Positions 37,029 through 47,086 are shown, counted from the first letter of the stretch. The stretch is 64,000 nucleotides of DNA from UBA5072 sp963822145 (GCA_963822145.1 CAWGGG010000004.1:1116001-1180000); one strand, 5' to 3'. A program made the numbers and translations. The notes: generated by a model from the letters alone, not told the origin.

Positions 37029-38354
37029 TTACAGGCTTAAAGGAATTCCCAAATAGAAGTCCAATATTTTATAACTGAAAATGAGCTTGTATTTTGACTG
37101 CAGTAACTGACTCTCTGCTACAATGAGATTGGTTTTTGTAACCAGGTAATCCACTGAATTGATGATCCCCTGAGTAAATTTCTCATCCGATACATTGGAG
37201 GATTCAAAGGTTGCCTGATATTTTTCCTGGCTGGCTTCATATTCAATTTGTGCTGAAGTAACATCCAGGTTTGCCTGTTCAATGTTTTTCCTCAGCTGGT
37301 TTTTAGTGTCTGTTTCACTTAACTCGGCATTCTGATATCCTATTTTTGCGAGCGCTATACTGGTTTTAACCTGTTTGTTCTGGTAGATCGGAATAGACAG
37401 GGTAAAACCCAATGCTGCTCGAGAACTCAGATCCAGCTGATCAAAATAAGGATCATAGCTTTTACCCTGGAAAGCCGAACTGATTGATGCATTGGCAGAA
37501 ATGGTAGGATAGTAACCTGCCCTGGCGATTTTTTCATCCAGTGCCGCAATTTCTTTATTAATGGCTGCATACTTGATTTGCGGTTTGATGGATAAAGCCG
37601 TTCCGTATACGGTCTTAACGTCTGAGGCGCGATTCTGGTTTAAGGCTGCGTCGAGGTTGGGCTGTGCAATCATGAAGCTGTCCGTGACCGGCAATTCCAT
37701 TAATTGCATGAGGTTCACCCTGGAAATAGCAAGCTGACTGTTGGCATTGGCAAGAGTCAGTTTCTCACTGGCAAGCTGTGATTTTACCTGAAGATAGTCG
37801 GACATCGAGATTACCTGGAGGTCCAGTCTTTCACCGGCGAGGTAAAGCTGCTCCGTGGTGGATTCAATCTGTTTTTCACTGTTTTTAACCTGTTCACCGG
37901 CATAAAGTACCTGAAGGAAAGCATTCAGAATACTGAGGCTGATGGATTCCTTGGTGGTTTCCAGATTGTATTTTCCACCTTCAATATCGAGTACAGATTG
38001 CCTGATCTGGTTGGATAATCGGGAACCACTGAAAAGGTTGACCTGTGCATTAATGGCATAATTGGATCCATTGCTGCTAACGATGTCACCTTCTCCGGGA
38101 TCCGTGCCATCTGACCTGTTCCAGTTGAAACTTTGTCCTATAGTTGCACCTGCCGATGGGAAACGATTCGCTTTGGTTTGTGCAGCCTGGTATTCCAGCG
38201 ATTGGTTGGTAAGATTGCCTTTCCTGACTGTGATATTCTGTTCCAGTGCATAATTAATGCATTCCTCAAGAGTCCAGATATTGTCCTGTTGCGCTATTAT
38301 TGCAGTCCCTGAGCATAACAGACCTAAACAGAGCAAAATAAATACTTTTTTCAT
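37029..38354 (-). CDS. TolC-family outer membrane channel
   Basis: 441 residues with a signal peptide ending near residue 21 (AIIAQQ) and two tandem TolC/OEP repeats; LEECINYALEQN is the typical first helix. Forms the outer membrane duct for the tripartite pump encoded by the following genes; adaptor gene starts 30 bases downstream. First gene of the six-gene minus-strand module. The 209-base spacer to the divergent DUF6913-like gene has no strong Bacteroidota promoter for it, so regulation may be atypical or by the LytTR regulator. Confidence 0.9.
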   Translation of the reverse strand: MKKVFILLCLGLLCSGTAIIAQQDNIWTLEECINYALEQNITVRKGNLTNQSLEYQAAQTKANRFPSAGATIGQSFNWNRSDGTDPGEGDIVSSNGSNYAINAQVNLFSGSRLSNQIRQSVLDIEGGKYNLETTKESISLSILNAFLQVLYAGEQVKNSEKQIESTTEQLYLAGERLDLQVISMSDYLQVKSQLASEKLTLANANSQLAISRVNLMQLMELPVTDSFMIAQPNLDAALNQNRASDVKTVYGTALSIKPQIKYAAINKEIAALDEKIARAGYYPTISANASISSAFQGKSYDPYFDQLDLSSRAALGFTLSIPIYQNKQVKTSIALAKIGYQNAELSETDTKNQLRKNIEQANLDVTSAQIEYEASQEKYQATFESSNVSDEKFTQGIINSVDYLVTKTNLIVAESQLLQSKYKLIFSYKILDFYLGIPLSL

Positions 38355-38563
38355 ATCCTTTCATTTGAATTTGATATAAAAGTAGGTGAAACCCTTCTGC
38401 CGGAAAAACTTAATAGAAGAATCCCTGCTTTTCGTAGATTAATACTTCTTTTTTACATATAAGTCAAGATTATCATGCCAGTATTCGGCAATCGGAAATA
38501 TTAACCTGCATTATACTACCGGTTTATTATATTTTATCAATATATTTTTCTTAAAATTGTAAT

Positions 38564-39211
38564 ATGAACTGGACAAACCGTATTAAGGCCCATATGGGCA
38601 GGAGAGCATTGGCCAGCAGGCTCAAAGATCAAATCAGAAATCCTGTAATCTGCAACATTGAGAGTGCACACCATATCGGCATCATATACAATGCAACGGA
38701 ATACGTCAGTTTTGAGATTATCAGGAATCTTGTCAGGGACCTTGCTCAGGATTCGAGGAAGATAACAGTGTTGGGCTATGTAGACAGTAAGAAGCTTATT
38801 GATCACTACCTGTATAGAAAAGGATTTGATTTTTTTTCCCGGAACGACCTGAACTGGTATTCAAAACCGGTTTCCTCAGCAGTGAATCATTTCATGACTG
38901 AGCCTTTTGACATTCTCATTAATTTGAGTCTGGAGGACTATTATCCCATTCGCTTCATTACCGCGTTATCTCCCGCCACTTTTAAAGTAGGGAAATATAC
39001 ACCGGATGAATTGTATCTTGATTTCATGATTGATATTGAAAAAGAGAAACAGACCATGAAGAACCTGCATAAAGAAATCATGAAAGAGACTGATAATAAG
39101 CAGGAAAAGGATGATCTTGAAGCTGATGTTGATAAAAAGACCGAAACAGAACTCCAGTTGAGTTTTCTGATAAACCAGTTGCTACATTATCTTGCCATTT
39201 TAAAAAAGTAA
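38564..39211 (+). CDS. DUF6913-like protein of unknown function
   Basis: 215 residues with no signal peptide. An alpha/beta-looking N-terminal part (HHIGIIYNATEY; KITVLGYVDSKK) is followed by FDILINLSLEDYYP and a charged C-terminal coil (EKEKQTMKN to the end). It resembles a Bacteroidota protein family often found just upstream of dapA. The dapA ATG is 7 bases after its stop, so they are co-transcribed. No catalytic motif is visible; function unknown. Confidence 0.75.
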   Translation: MNWTNRIKAHMGRRALASRLKDQIRNPVICNIESAHHIGIIYNATEYVSFEIIRNLVRDLAQDSRKITVLGYVDSKKLIDHYLYRKGFDFFSRNDLNWYSKPVSSAVNHFMTEPFDILINLSLEDYYPIRFITALSPATFKVGKYTPDELYLDFMIDIEKEKQTMKNLHKEIMKETDNKQEKDDLEADVDKKTETELQLSFLINQLLHYLAILKK

Positions 39212-39218
39212 ATTATTT

Positions 39219-40100
39219 ATGGACAACAAGAAATTCCTGGGCACAGGAGTTGCCATCATCACTCCCTTTCGCAGCGACGGAAGTGTGGATTTTAAGTCTC
39301 TCGGAAAATTGCTGGAGCACATCATCAAAGGCGGGGTTAATTATGTGGTAGCCCTGGGTACAACCGGTGAATCCGTTACGCTTTCCAAAGATGAAAAAAA
39401 AGCCGTGGTCAATTTTGTTGTTGATACGGTCAGTGGCAGAATACCGGTTATTGTTGGCATTGGTGGCAACAATACACAAGAGATCCTGGATTCCATCAAT
39501 CACAGCGATTTGAATTCGGTTGATGCCGTTTTATCGGTTGCACCTTATTATAATAAACCCTCGCAGCACGGCATGTACATGCATTTTAAAACTATAGCCG
39601 AGGTAAGCCCGATACCGGTGATCCTGTATAATGTTCCCGGCCGCACAGGCAGCAATATGAACGCTGAAACCACGCTGAAACTGGGCAGGGAATTCAAGTC
39701 CATAATAGGTATAAAGGAAGCTTCCGGTAACCTCATCCAGGTGATGAAGATTATCAAAGAAAAGCCCAAAGGTTTCCTGGTAATATCGGGCGATGATGCT
39801 TTAACCTTGCCGATAGTATCACTGGGGGGATCAGGAGCCATTTCAGTAATTGCCAATGCATGCCCCAAAGTTTTCGCTGAAATGGTGAATCTCGCATTAA
39901 AAGGCAGTTTCGACAAAGCCGCATTTCTTCATTACAAGCTTTATGACCTGATGAATGCCCTGTTTGAGGAAGGGAATCCATCAGGAGTTAAAGCCGCCCT
40001 TGAAATTCTGAAAGTATCCCAGAATAACCTGCGTTTGCCGCTTGTTCCGATAGGTGATACGCTTTATAAAAAGATTGAGTCCTTGCTGAAAAACCTATAA
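39219..40100 (+). CDS. dapA: 4-hydroxy-tetrahydrodipicolinate synthase
   Basis: Condenses pyruvate and aspartate semialdehyde, first step to diaminopimelate and lysine. 293 residues, TIM barrel. GTTGES phosphate-site motif, the ILYNVPGRTG loop with the catalytic tyrosine, and the Schiff-base lysine in GIKEASGN are all present. Seven bases after the DUF6913-like gene and convergent with secA (seven bases). Confidence 0.95.
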   Translation: MDNKKFLGTGVAIITPFRSDGSVDFKSLGKLLEHIIKGGVNYVVALGTTGESVTLSKDEKKAVVNFVVDTVSGRIPVIVGIGGNNTQEILDSINHSDLNSVDAVLSVAPYYNKPSQHGMYMHFKTIAEVSPIPVILYNVPGRTGSNMNAETTLKLGREFKSIIGIKEASGNLIQVMKIIKEKPKGFLVISGDDALTLPIVSLGGSGAISVIANACPKVFAEMVNLALKGSFDKAAFLHYKLYDLMNALFEEGNPSGVKAALEILKVSQNNLRLPLVPIGDTLYKKIESLLKNL

Positions 40101-40107
40101 TACCTTG

Positions 40108-43100
40108 TTACAAGGCTTCCACATTGGCCCCGTGGCAATGTTTATACTTTTTCCCGCTTCCGCAGGGACAAGGATCATTTCTGCCTACTTTTTTCTCCAC
40201 CCTAACCGGTTGTACATGTTCCTCCTTCTTCTGTCCTGGCGTACTATCCGGCTGATACTCCTTTTTATTGGCTTCCATCTGACTAAAATCAGTACGTTTG
40301 GGAGCCTGGGCACGTTGAACGCCACTTGAATCACGGAAGGGAATCTGACCTTTCATCAAAATTCCGCAAACATCCCGGTTCACTTTGTCGATCATGGTCC
40401 TGAACAATTCAAAGGATTCGAATTTGTAAATCAGCAGCGGATCTTTCTGCTCATAGGTGGCAGTCTGCACCGACTGCCTCAGGTCATCCAGCTCACGCAA
40501 ATGTTCTTTCCATGCTTCATCAATGGTGGAGAGCAGGATGGATTTTTCATAGGACCGAACGAGTTCTTCGCCATTGGACCGATAAGCTTTTTCGAGGCTG
40601 GTAAGAACGTTGTAAACCCGGATTCCGTCGGTGATGGGCACAACAATGTTTTCGTAGAGTTTTCCCTGTTTCTCAAAAACATCCTTAATTACGGGTAGCG
40701 CCTGCTTTGATATCAGAGCCTGTTTGCGGAGATAAGTCTCACGGAGGGTTTTATAAATGCTTTCGGTAACCTCAATGGATGACATTCTGATATATTCCTT
40801 TTCCGGGAAGGGGGGGTCAATGGAAAGCAGGCGTAATACACTGATTTTGAATTCCTCATATTCAACCTGTCCGTGAAACTGGGCGACAACGCTTTCGCAA
40901 ACATCGTACATCATATTGGCAACATCCAGCTGGATCCGCTCACCATAGAGGGCATGCCGCCTTTTGGTATAAATAACTTCGCGCTGGGAGTTCATAACAT
41001 CATCATATTCCAGCAGGCGCTTGCGGATGCCGAAATTATTCTCCTCCACCTTTCGCTGGGCTCTTTCAATGGACTGCGTGATCAGCTTGGCCTGAATCGG
41101 CTCTCCCTCGTTCCACCCCATTTTGGCCATCCAGCCAGCAATACGGTCAGAGGCAAACAGGCGCATCAGATCATCCTCGAGGGAAACATAGAACTGAGAA
41201 GTTCCAGGGTCTCCCTGTCTGCCTGACCTACCCCGTAACTGACGGTCAACCCGACGGGATTCGTGCCTTTCAGTACCGATAATGGCTAAACCTCCGGCTT
41301 CACGGACTTCCTGACTTAGTTTAATGTCGGTTCCCCTACCCGCCATGTTGGTAGCAATGGTTACGGTTCCTGATTTCCCGGCCTCCAGGACAATTTCAGC
41401 CTCGCGTTGGTGTAACTTGGCATTCAACACATTATGCTTTATCCCTTTGAGTTTAAGCATCCGGCTAAGCAATTCCGAAATTTCCACGGAAGTTGTCCCT
41501 ACCAGCGAAGGCCTTCCGTTATTATGCAGGGAAACGATCTCATCAATAACGGCGTTGTATTTTTCACGTTTGGTGCGGTAGATGAGATCATCACGGTCAT
41601 TCCGGATCACCGGGCGATGTGTGGGAATCACCACCACATCAAGCTTATATATATTCCACAATTCGGAAGCTTCAGTTTCAGCAGTACCGGTCATACCAGC
41701 GAGTTTGTGGTACATCCTGAAATAGTTCTGCAGCGTGATGGTGGCAAAGGTTTGCGTTGCCGCCTCCACTTTTACCCTTTCCTTGGCCTCAATAGCCTGG
41801 TGCAGTCCTTCGGAATATCTTCTGCCCTCCAGGATACGGCCGGTTTGTTCATCAACGATCTTGACCTTATTGTCCATCACCACGTAATCAACATCACGCT
41901 CGAACATGGTATATGCCTTGAGTAACTGGTTCACCGTATGGATGCGGTCGGATTTGATGGCATAATCCTGAAGGATTTTATCTTTCTGGAATAGCTTTTC
42001 TTCCGGCGCCAGGGTGGATTTTTCCAGTTCGGCAATCTCGGAACCAATATCCGGCATGATAAAGAAACCCGGATCGGACGCAGAACCAGTAATGAGATCG
42101 AGTCCCTTCTCAGTCAGTTCAACCGAGTTCAGCTTTTCATCGATGATAAAATACAGATCATCCGTAACTACATGCATGTTCTTGGAATTCTCCTGCATAT
42201 AGTGATTTTCGATCTTTAACAACAGCGCCTTGTTGCCCTGTTCACTGAGAAATTTTATCAAAGGTTTGTTCTTTGGGAGACCTTTAAACGATTGCAGCAA
42301 TTTAAATCCGCCATCCTCGGTTTTGCCCTCTGATATCAGTTTTTTGGCATCAGCAAGCATGTTGGTGACCAGGTTGCGCTGGATGGAAACCAATTTTTCG
42401 ACCTGGGGTTTGAATTCCTCAAAGGACTGGTCTTCACCGCGCGGAACCGGACCTGATATGATCAGGGGTGTCCGTGCATCATCAATAAGAACGGAATCCA
42501 CCTCGTCCACAATGGCGTAATGATGCTTGCGTTGCACCAGATCATTGGGACTGATCGCCATGTTGTCACGAAGATAATCGAAACCGAATTCATTATTGGT
42601 TCCATAAGTTACATCAGCCTGATAGGCCTTTCGCCGGCTTTCGGAATTGGGTTGGTGCTTATCAATGCAGTCCACAGTAAGTCCGTGAAATTCAAAAATG
42701 GGCCCCATCCACTCCGAGTCGCGTTTGGAAAGATAGTCGTTCACTGTAACTACATGAACGCCTCTGCCGGCCAATGCATTCAGAAAAACCGGCAAGGTGG
42801 CGACCAGGGTTTTACCTTCACCGGTAGCCATTTCGGAGATCTTCCCCTGGTGAAGAACAACACCGCCGATAAGCTGCTCATCATAATGGACCATATCCCA
42901 GGCTATCGTGTTACCACCGGCCATCCAGGTATTCATGAACCTCGCATTATCCCCGTGGATCACAACACTGTTCCGCTGTGACGCGAGATTTTTATCCATT
43001 TCCGTAGCTGTGACTTCAATGAATTCCTGTTCCTTAAAGCGACGGGCGGTTTCCTTTACCAGGGAAAAGGCCGTCGGAAGGATCTCCATCAAGGACGTTT

Positions 43101-43404
43101 CGATGGTTTCAATGATTTCCTTCTCGATTTTATCGATATTCCGGTATATATCCTCAACCTGTTCTATTTCAAAGTTGCCGGATTCCACCTGCAGTTTAAG
43201 CTCCCGGATGCTCTCTTCCTTGTCCTTAAAGCTGTTCCTGACGAAGTCCCTGATTTCGATTGTTTTTGCTCTAATTTCATCATTGCTGAGCTTTTCAACA
43301 ACAGCATACGTTTCACGAATCTTGTTGAGAATGGGTAAAATTTCCTTGATATCACGTTGTGACTTACTCCCGAAGAATCTTCTCAGAAAACTTGCTATGG
43401 CCAT
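40108..43404 (-). CDS. secA: Preprotein translocase ATPase SecA
   Basis: Drives secretion through SecYEG. 1,098 residues, longer than the ~900 of E. coli because of insertions typical of Bacteroidota. Walker A in MATGEGKTL (192-200), VDEVDS DEAD-type box, TNMAGRGTDIKL and the RGRSGRQGDPG motif in the second motor domain, and a C-terminal SEC-C zinc motif CPCGSGKKYKHC. The ferritin gene lies 37 bases upstream on the same strand, so read-through is likely. Confidence 0.97.
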   Translation of the reverse strand: MAIASFLRRFFGSKSQRDIKEILPILNKIRETYAVVEKLSNDEIRAKTIEIRDFVRNSFKDKEESIRELKLQVESGNFEIEQVEDIYRNIDKIEKEIIETIETSLMEILPTAFSLVKETARRFKEQEFIEVTATEMDKNLASQRNSVVIHGDNARFMNTWMAGGNTIAWDMVHYDEQLIGGVVLHQGKISEMATGEGKTLVATLPVFLNALAGRGVHVVTVNDYLSKRDSEWMGPIFEFHGLTVDCIDKHQPNSESRRKAYQADVTYGTNNEFGFDYLRDNMAISPNDLVQRKHHYAIVDEVDSVLIDDARTPLIISGPVPRGEDQSFEEFKPQVEKLVSIQRNLVTNMLADAKKLISEGKTEDGGFKLLQSFKGLPKNKPLIKFLSEQGNKALLLKIENHYMQENSKNMHVVTDDLYFIIDEKLNSVELTEKGLDLITGSASDPGFFIMPDIGSEIAELEKSTLAPEEKLFQKDKILQDYAIKSDRIHTVNQLLKAYTMFERDVDYVVMDNKVKIVDEQTGRILEGRRYSEGLHQAIEAKERVKVEAATQTFATITLQNYFRMYHKLAGMTGTAETEASELWNIYKLDVVVIPTHRPVIRNDRDDLIYRTKREKYNAVIDEIVSLHNNGRPSLVGTTSVEISELLSRMLKLKGIKHNVLNAKLHQREAEIVLEAGKSGTVTIATNMAGRGTDIKLSQEVREAGGLAIIGTERHESRRVDRQLRGRSGRQGDPGTSQFYVSLEDDLMRLFASDRIAGWMAKMGWNEGEPIQAKLITQSIERAQRKVEENNFGIRKRLLEYDDVMNSQREVIYTKRRHALYGERIQLDVANMMYDVCESVVAQFHGQVEYEEFKISVLRLLSIDPPFPEKEYIRMSSIEVTESIYKTLRETYLRKQALISKQALPVIKDVFEKQGKLYENIVVPITDGIRVYNVLTSLEKAYRSNGEELVRSYEKSILLSTIDEAWKEHLRELDDLRQSVQTATYEQKDPLLIYKFESFELFRTMIDKVNRDVCGILMKGQIPFRDSSGVQRAQAPKRTDFSQMEANKKEYQPDSTPGQKKEEHVQPVRVEKKVGRNDPCPCGSGKKYKHCHGANVEAL

Positions 43405-43441
43405 GGGATATTATTTCATGTTAAGGTCTCAATACAGCTAA

Positions 43442-43963
43442 TCAGGTGGCAGTAACAGCCGTATTCCCCCCTGCAGCCGGCGTACGAAGCGACATGATAT
43501 CGCGGTCGAAAAGATACAGGTTACCGTCGCCAATAAGCTTTAACTTATCCAGGATTTTCGTGACGTTGGATTCCTCTTCAATTTGTTCATTGACGAACCA
43601 CTGAATCCAGTTCTGGGTGGTAAAATCACGTTCCACAACGCACAGGGCAACGATATCATTGATGGAGGCAGATATGAACTGTTCGTGCTTGAGCACCTCC
43701 TCAAACATCTTTTTCGCGGATTTGTATTCCTTGCCCGGTTGTTTTAGGGCAGGAACTAATGCTTTACCGCCACGCTCATTGATGTATTTGATAAACTTAA
43801 GCATGTGCAGTCTTTCTTCATCGGATTGTATATAGAGCCATTCTGCAATACCGGCCATACCCTGCACCTCTGCCCAGGAGGCCATTGCCAGGTATATTGA
43901 AGAGGAATAGGCTTCCTTTTCCACCTGCTCATTCAGCGCTGTTTCGATCTTCTTGTTTAACAT
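43442..43963 (-). CDS. ftnA: Ferritin
   Basis: 173-residue four-helix iron storage protein. Ferroxidase residues are visible as E17, E50 and H53 (DEERLHMLK), with a further glutamate near 93 and Q126, matching non-haem bacterial ferritin rather than bacterioferritin (no haem methionine). It stores iron as ferric mineral and protects against oxidative stress. A TAATTTTG -7 element lies about 30 bases upstream. Confidence 0.93.
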   Translation of the reverse strand: MLNKKIETALNEQVEKEAYSSSIYLAMASWAEVQGMAGIAEWLYIQSDEERLHMLKFIKYINERGGKALVPALKQPGKEYKSAKKMFEEVLKHEQFISASINDIVALCVVERDFTTQNWIQWFVNEQIEEESNVTKILDKLKLIGDGNLYLFDRDIMSLRTPAAGGNTAVTAT

Positions 43964-43994
43964 GGTTAAAAGTTTTACGTTTTATATTTCTGAA

Positions 43995-44002
43995 CAAAAT
44001 TA
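43995..44002 (-). promoter_or_regulatory. -7 element for ferritin gene
   Basis: Minus strand reads TAATTTTG, full TAnnTTTG match, 31 bases before the ferritin ATG, in the 72-base gap after the isocitrate dehydrogenase stop codon. Confidence 0.42.
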
Positions 44003-44035
44003 TGAAAAAATAGGAGAACCTTAACAGGGATAGCA

Positions 44036-45262
44036 TCACATATTGCGGACGATCTCTTCGCCAAACTCAGAACACTTAAGCTTGGTAGCACCATCCATCA
44101 GTCTTTCAAAATCGTAGGTTACCCTTTTGGATTGGATAGCAGCCTGCAGACCTTTGCTGATTAATTGCGCCGCCTCGTTCCATCCCAGGTATTCCATCAT
44201 CATCATCCCTGAAAGAATCACAGAACCTGGATTAACCATATCCTTACCGGCATATTTTGGAGCGGTACCGTGTGTAGCTTCAAATACAGCATGGCCTGTT
44301 TCATAATTAATATTGGCACCCGGTGCAATTCCGATACCGCCTACAATGGCAGCAAGGGCATCCGAGATATAATCCCCGTTAAGATTCAGGGTGGCAATCA
44401 CTGAATACTCTGCCGGACGGGTAAGTATTTGCTGGAGAAAAGCATCAGCGATAACATCTTTGATGATGATTGTTTTTCCGGTTACCGGGTTTGGGAAGGA
44501 ACACCAGGGTCCCCCGTCAATCTCAGCTGCCTTAAATTCCGCTTTGGCCAACTGGTATCCCCAGTCGCGGAAAGCACCTTCGGTGAACTTCATAATATTC
44601 CCTTTGTGGACGAGGGTAACTGAAGGCAGATCATGCTGGACCGCATACCGGACGGCAGCCCTGATCAGGCGTTCTGAGCCCTCCCTGGAAACCGGTTTAA
44701 TTCCAATAGAGGAAGATCCGGGGAATCGTATCTTTTTTACCTGCATCTCTTTTTGAAGGAAGTCGATGATCTTCTTCACCTCGGGAGAGCCGTCCATCCA
44801 TTCAATGCCGGCATAGATATCTTCTGCATTTTCCCTGAAAATCACCATGTTGGTTGTCGAGGGATCTTTGACAGGTGTGGGCACGCCATGATAGTATTTA
44901 ACAGGACGAAGGCAAACGTAGAGATCCAATATCTGGCGAAGTGCCACATTTAATGAACGTATACCACCCCCAACAGGAGTAGTAAGTGGCCCCTTGATGG
45001 CTACCAGATATTCCCTGATGATTTGCAGGGTCTCATCAGGCAGCCAGTTACCGGTTGTCTGATAGGCTTTCTCGCCGGCCAGCACTTCACGCCAGTGGAT
45101 TTTTTTCTTTCCCCGATAGGCTTTTTCAACTGCTGCATTAAAAACGAGAACCGATGCTGCCCAGATATCAGGTCCAGTACCGTCGCCTTCAATAAAGGGT
45201 ATAACTGGATTATCGGGCACAACCAGGGTGCCGTTAAGAAGGGTAATGCGCTGTCCGTTCAT
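44036..45262 (-). CDS. icd: Isocitrate dehydrogenase (NADP type)
   Basis: Oxidatively decarboxylates isocitrate to 2-oxoglutarate, feeding the SucAB complex encoded ~16 kb away. 408 residues: FIEGDGTGPDIW, the substrate-serine region IRSLNVALRQ, FRENAEDIYAG and GTAPKYAG. This is the E. coli-like homodimeric NADP family. Its ATG is 15 bases after the dnaX stop codon, so the two genes may be co-transcribed. Confidence 0.93.
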   Translation of the reverse strand: MNGQRITLLNGTLVVPDNPVIPFIEGDGTGPDIWAASVLVFNAAVEKAYRGKKKIHWREVLAGEKAYQTTGNWLPDETLQIIREYLVAIKGPLTTPVGGGIRSLNVALRQILDLYVCLRPVKYYHGVPTPVKDPSTTNMVIFRENAEDIYAGIEWMDGSPEVKKIIDFLQKEMQVKKIRFPGSSSIGIKPVSREGSERLIRAAVRYAVQHDLPSVTLVHKGNIMKFTEGAFRDWGYQLAKAEFKAAEIDGGPWCSFPNPVTGKTIIIKDVIADAFLQQILTRPAEYSVIATLNLNGDYISDALAAIVGGIGIAPGANINYETGHAVFEATHGTAPKYAGKDMVNPGSVILSGMMMMEYLGWNEAAQLISKGLQAAIQSKRVTYDFERLMDGATKLKCSEFGEEIVRNM

Positions 45263-45277
45263 GATTTTACAGGTTTT

Positions 45278-47020
45278 TTAATCAAGTTCAAGATTCAGTT
45301 TTTGCTGGAAGGATACCAATACCGGATTCTTCTGACAAAGGTATCGGAATTTTTCTTCGTTGGTATAAAGTCTGGACTGCGGTGCTTCATCAGATTCCAG
45401 CAGGTTGGCCTCAATACAGAGTTGGCTGTTTTTCAGCTCCAGCTGCAGGAATCCTTCCAGTTCCAGCCGGGTGTTGTTGTTAAAATCCTCCAGTTGGGAA
45501 CGGTTGTTGAGATCTATGATCACAGTATGAGCATCCTTGATCCTGGGCTTCACATTTTTAAGGGTAACCGACATCCGCGGTTTTGCTTCCCGTATCTGGC
45601 CTGCAAATGAATTCCAACTGTCGAAAAGTGATTCCTCAATTATGGGGGTATTGCTGTTGTCAGCCTGGTCTGCATGATTCTCTGCCTGTTGCTGTGGTGG
45701 GTGATTGTCTTTACCTTCGTTACCCAACAGGGCTGAACTGAAGGCATCCCGGATGGATATCCTGGGAATGCTGTTGTAAGCGGGATCAGGTTCGCGGGCA
45801 GCTGTGATTCGGACAACAGTCTCCTTGACCCGGGGAACAGGGTATTCAGGTGGTTTTACCTGTACTCCGTTTTTATTTATTTCCGGCAGAACCAGAGCGG
45901 TGTGATTACCGGTTAATTTTTTTTTTTCACCAGTCTTACCGGCCAGTCTGATGAGTGCAATTTCGATATGGAGCCGCTGATTTCGGCTTGCTTTAAATGA
46001 AAGTTCGCATTGACTGCATATTTCAAGTGAGGAAAACAGAAATTCATCGGAGCAGGAAAGTGCCTGTTGCCGGTAGCGGACCTTCAGGGCCTCGCTGACC
46101 TCAAGCAGCTGGAGTGTAGTTTCATCCCGACAAACAAGCAGATCACGCAAATGAGAAGAGAGGCCGCCCAGGAAGTTCTGGCCGTCAAAACCCCGCTGAA
46201 GGATTTCATCAAAAATCATCAGAGCATTGGCCGCAGAACCCTCCAGAAAGGTTTCAGTCAAACGGAAGTAATAGTCATAATCCAGCACATTCAGGTTATC
46301 CAGGACCTCACGATAAGTAATATGCCTGTTTGAAAAACTGGCAACCTGGTCGAAGATTGACAGTGCATCCCGCATGGCACCATCAGCTTTAAGTGCAATA
46401 ACATTTAAAGCTTCTTCTTCAAAAGCGATATCTTCAAGACGGGCAACACTAGCCAGGTAGGCAACAATGTCCTCAACCCGGATGCGGTGAAAATCAAAAA
46501 TCTGGCAGCGTGAAAGTATAGTCGGGATAATCTTATGCTTCTCAGTGGTAGCCAAAACAAATATTGCGTGTGGCGGCGGTTCTTCCAACGTTTTCAGAAA
46601 AGCGTTGAAGGCAGACTGGGAAAGCATGTGGACCTCATCGATGATGTATATGCTGTACCTGCCGACCTGAGGAAGTATCCTTACCTGATCAATCAGGTTC
46701 CGGATATCATCTACAGAATTATTGGAGGCCGCATCCAGTTCATGGATATTAAACGACCTGGATTCATTGAACGACTTACAGGATTCACAGTTATCACATG
46801 CCTCAGTATTACCGGTAAGGTGAAAACAATTGAGTGTTTTGGCAAAAATCCGTGCACAGGTAGTTTTACCAACACCCCTGGGTCCGCAAAATAAATAAGC
46901 ATGTGCAGTCTGACCTGTCTTTATGGCACTTTTCAGTGTTTGTGTAACAGCCGGCTGACCCACTACCGTATCGAAACTTACAGGCCTGTATTTTCTTGCG
47001 GATACAACAAAATTGCTCAT
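45278..47020 (-). CDS. dnaX: DNA polymerase III subunit gamma/tau
   Basis: Clamp-loader ATPase. About 580 residues: RKYRPVSFDTVVGQ at the N-terminus, Walker A GPRGVGKTT, four zinc cysteines (C..C..C in the CDNCESC region), Walker B IIDEVHML and the SRC motif ILSRCQIF. The C-terminal ~200 residues are a low-similarity tau region. Start: ATG 47020 is preferred to 47032 or the non-conserved 47041, because a TATCTTTG -7 element overlaps position 47041. Confidence 0.94.
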   Translation of the reverse strand: MSNFVVSARKYRPVSFDTVVGQPAVTQTLKSAIKTGQTAHAYLFCGPRGVGKTTCARIFAKTLNCFHLTGNTEACDNCESCKSFNESRSFNIHELDAASNNSVDDIRNLIDQVRILPQVGRYSIYIIDEVHMLSQSAFNAFLKTLEEPPPHAIFVLATTEKHKIIPTILSRCQIFDFHRIRVEDIVAYLASVARLEDIAFEEEALNVIALKADGAMRDALSIFDQVASFSNRHITYREVLDNLNVLDYDYYFRLTETFLEGSAANALMIFDEILQRGFDGQNFLGGLSSHLRDLLVCRDETTLQLLEVSEALKVRYRQQALSCSDEFLFSSLEICSQCELSFKASRNQRLHIEIALIRLAGKTGEKKKLTGNHTALVLPEINKNGVQVKPPEYPVPRVKETVVRITAAREPDPAYNSIPRISIRDAFSSALLGNEGKDNHPPQQQAENHADQADNSNTPIIEESLFDSWNSFAGQIREAKPRMSVTLKNVKPRIKDAHTVIIDLNNRSQLEDFNNNTRLELEGFLQLELKNSQLCIEANLLESDEAPQSRLYTNEEKFRYLCQKNPVLVSFQQKLNLELD

Positions 47021-47038
47021 GCGGGAAATCATTCCCTG

Positions 47039-47046
47039 CAAAGATA
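47039..47046 (-). promoter_or_regulatory. -7 element for dnaX
   Basis: Minus strand reads TATCTTTG, a full TAnnTTTG match. It overlaps the first possible start codon at 47041, so transcription starting downstream supports translation from 47020 or 47032. Confidence 0.48.
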
Positions 47047-47086
47047 TTCAATTATGATCGTCTGAGAAGGAATGTTGATAAATAAA

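Noticed and set aside
45023..45610. 195-codon open frame crossing icd and dnaX on the plus strand
   Set aside because: It overlaps two conserved minus-strand genes and has no recognisable content.
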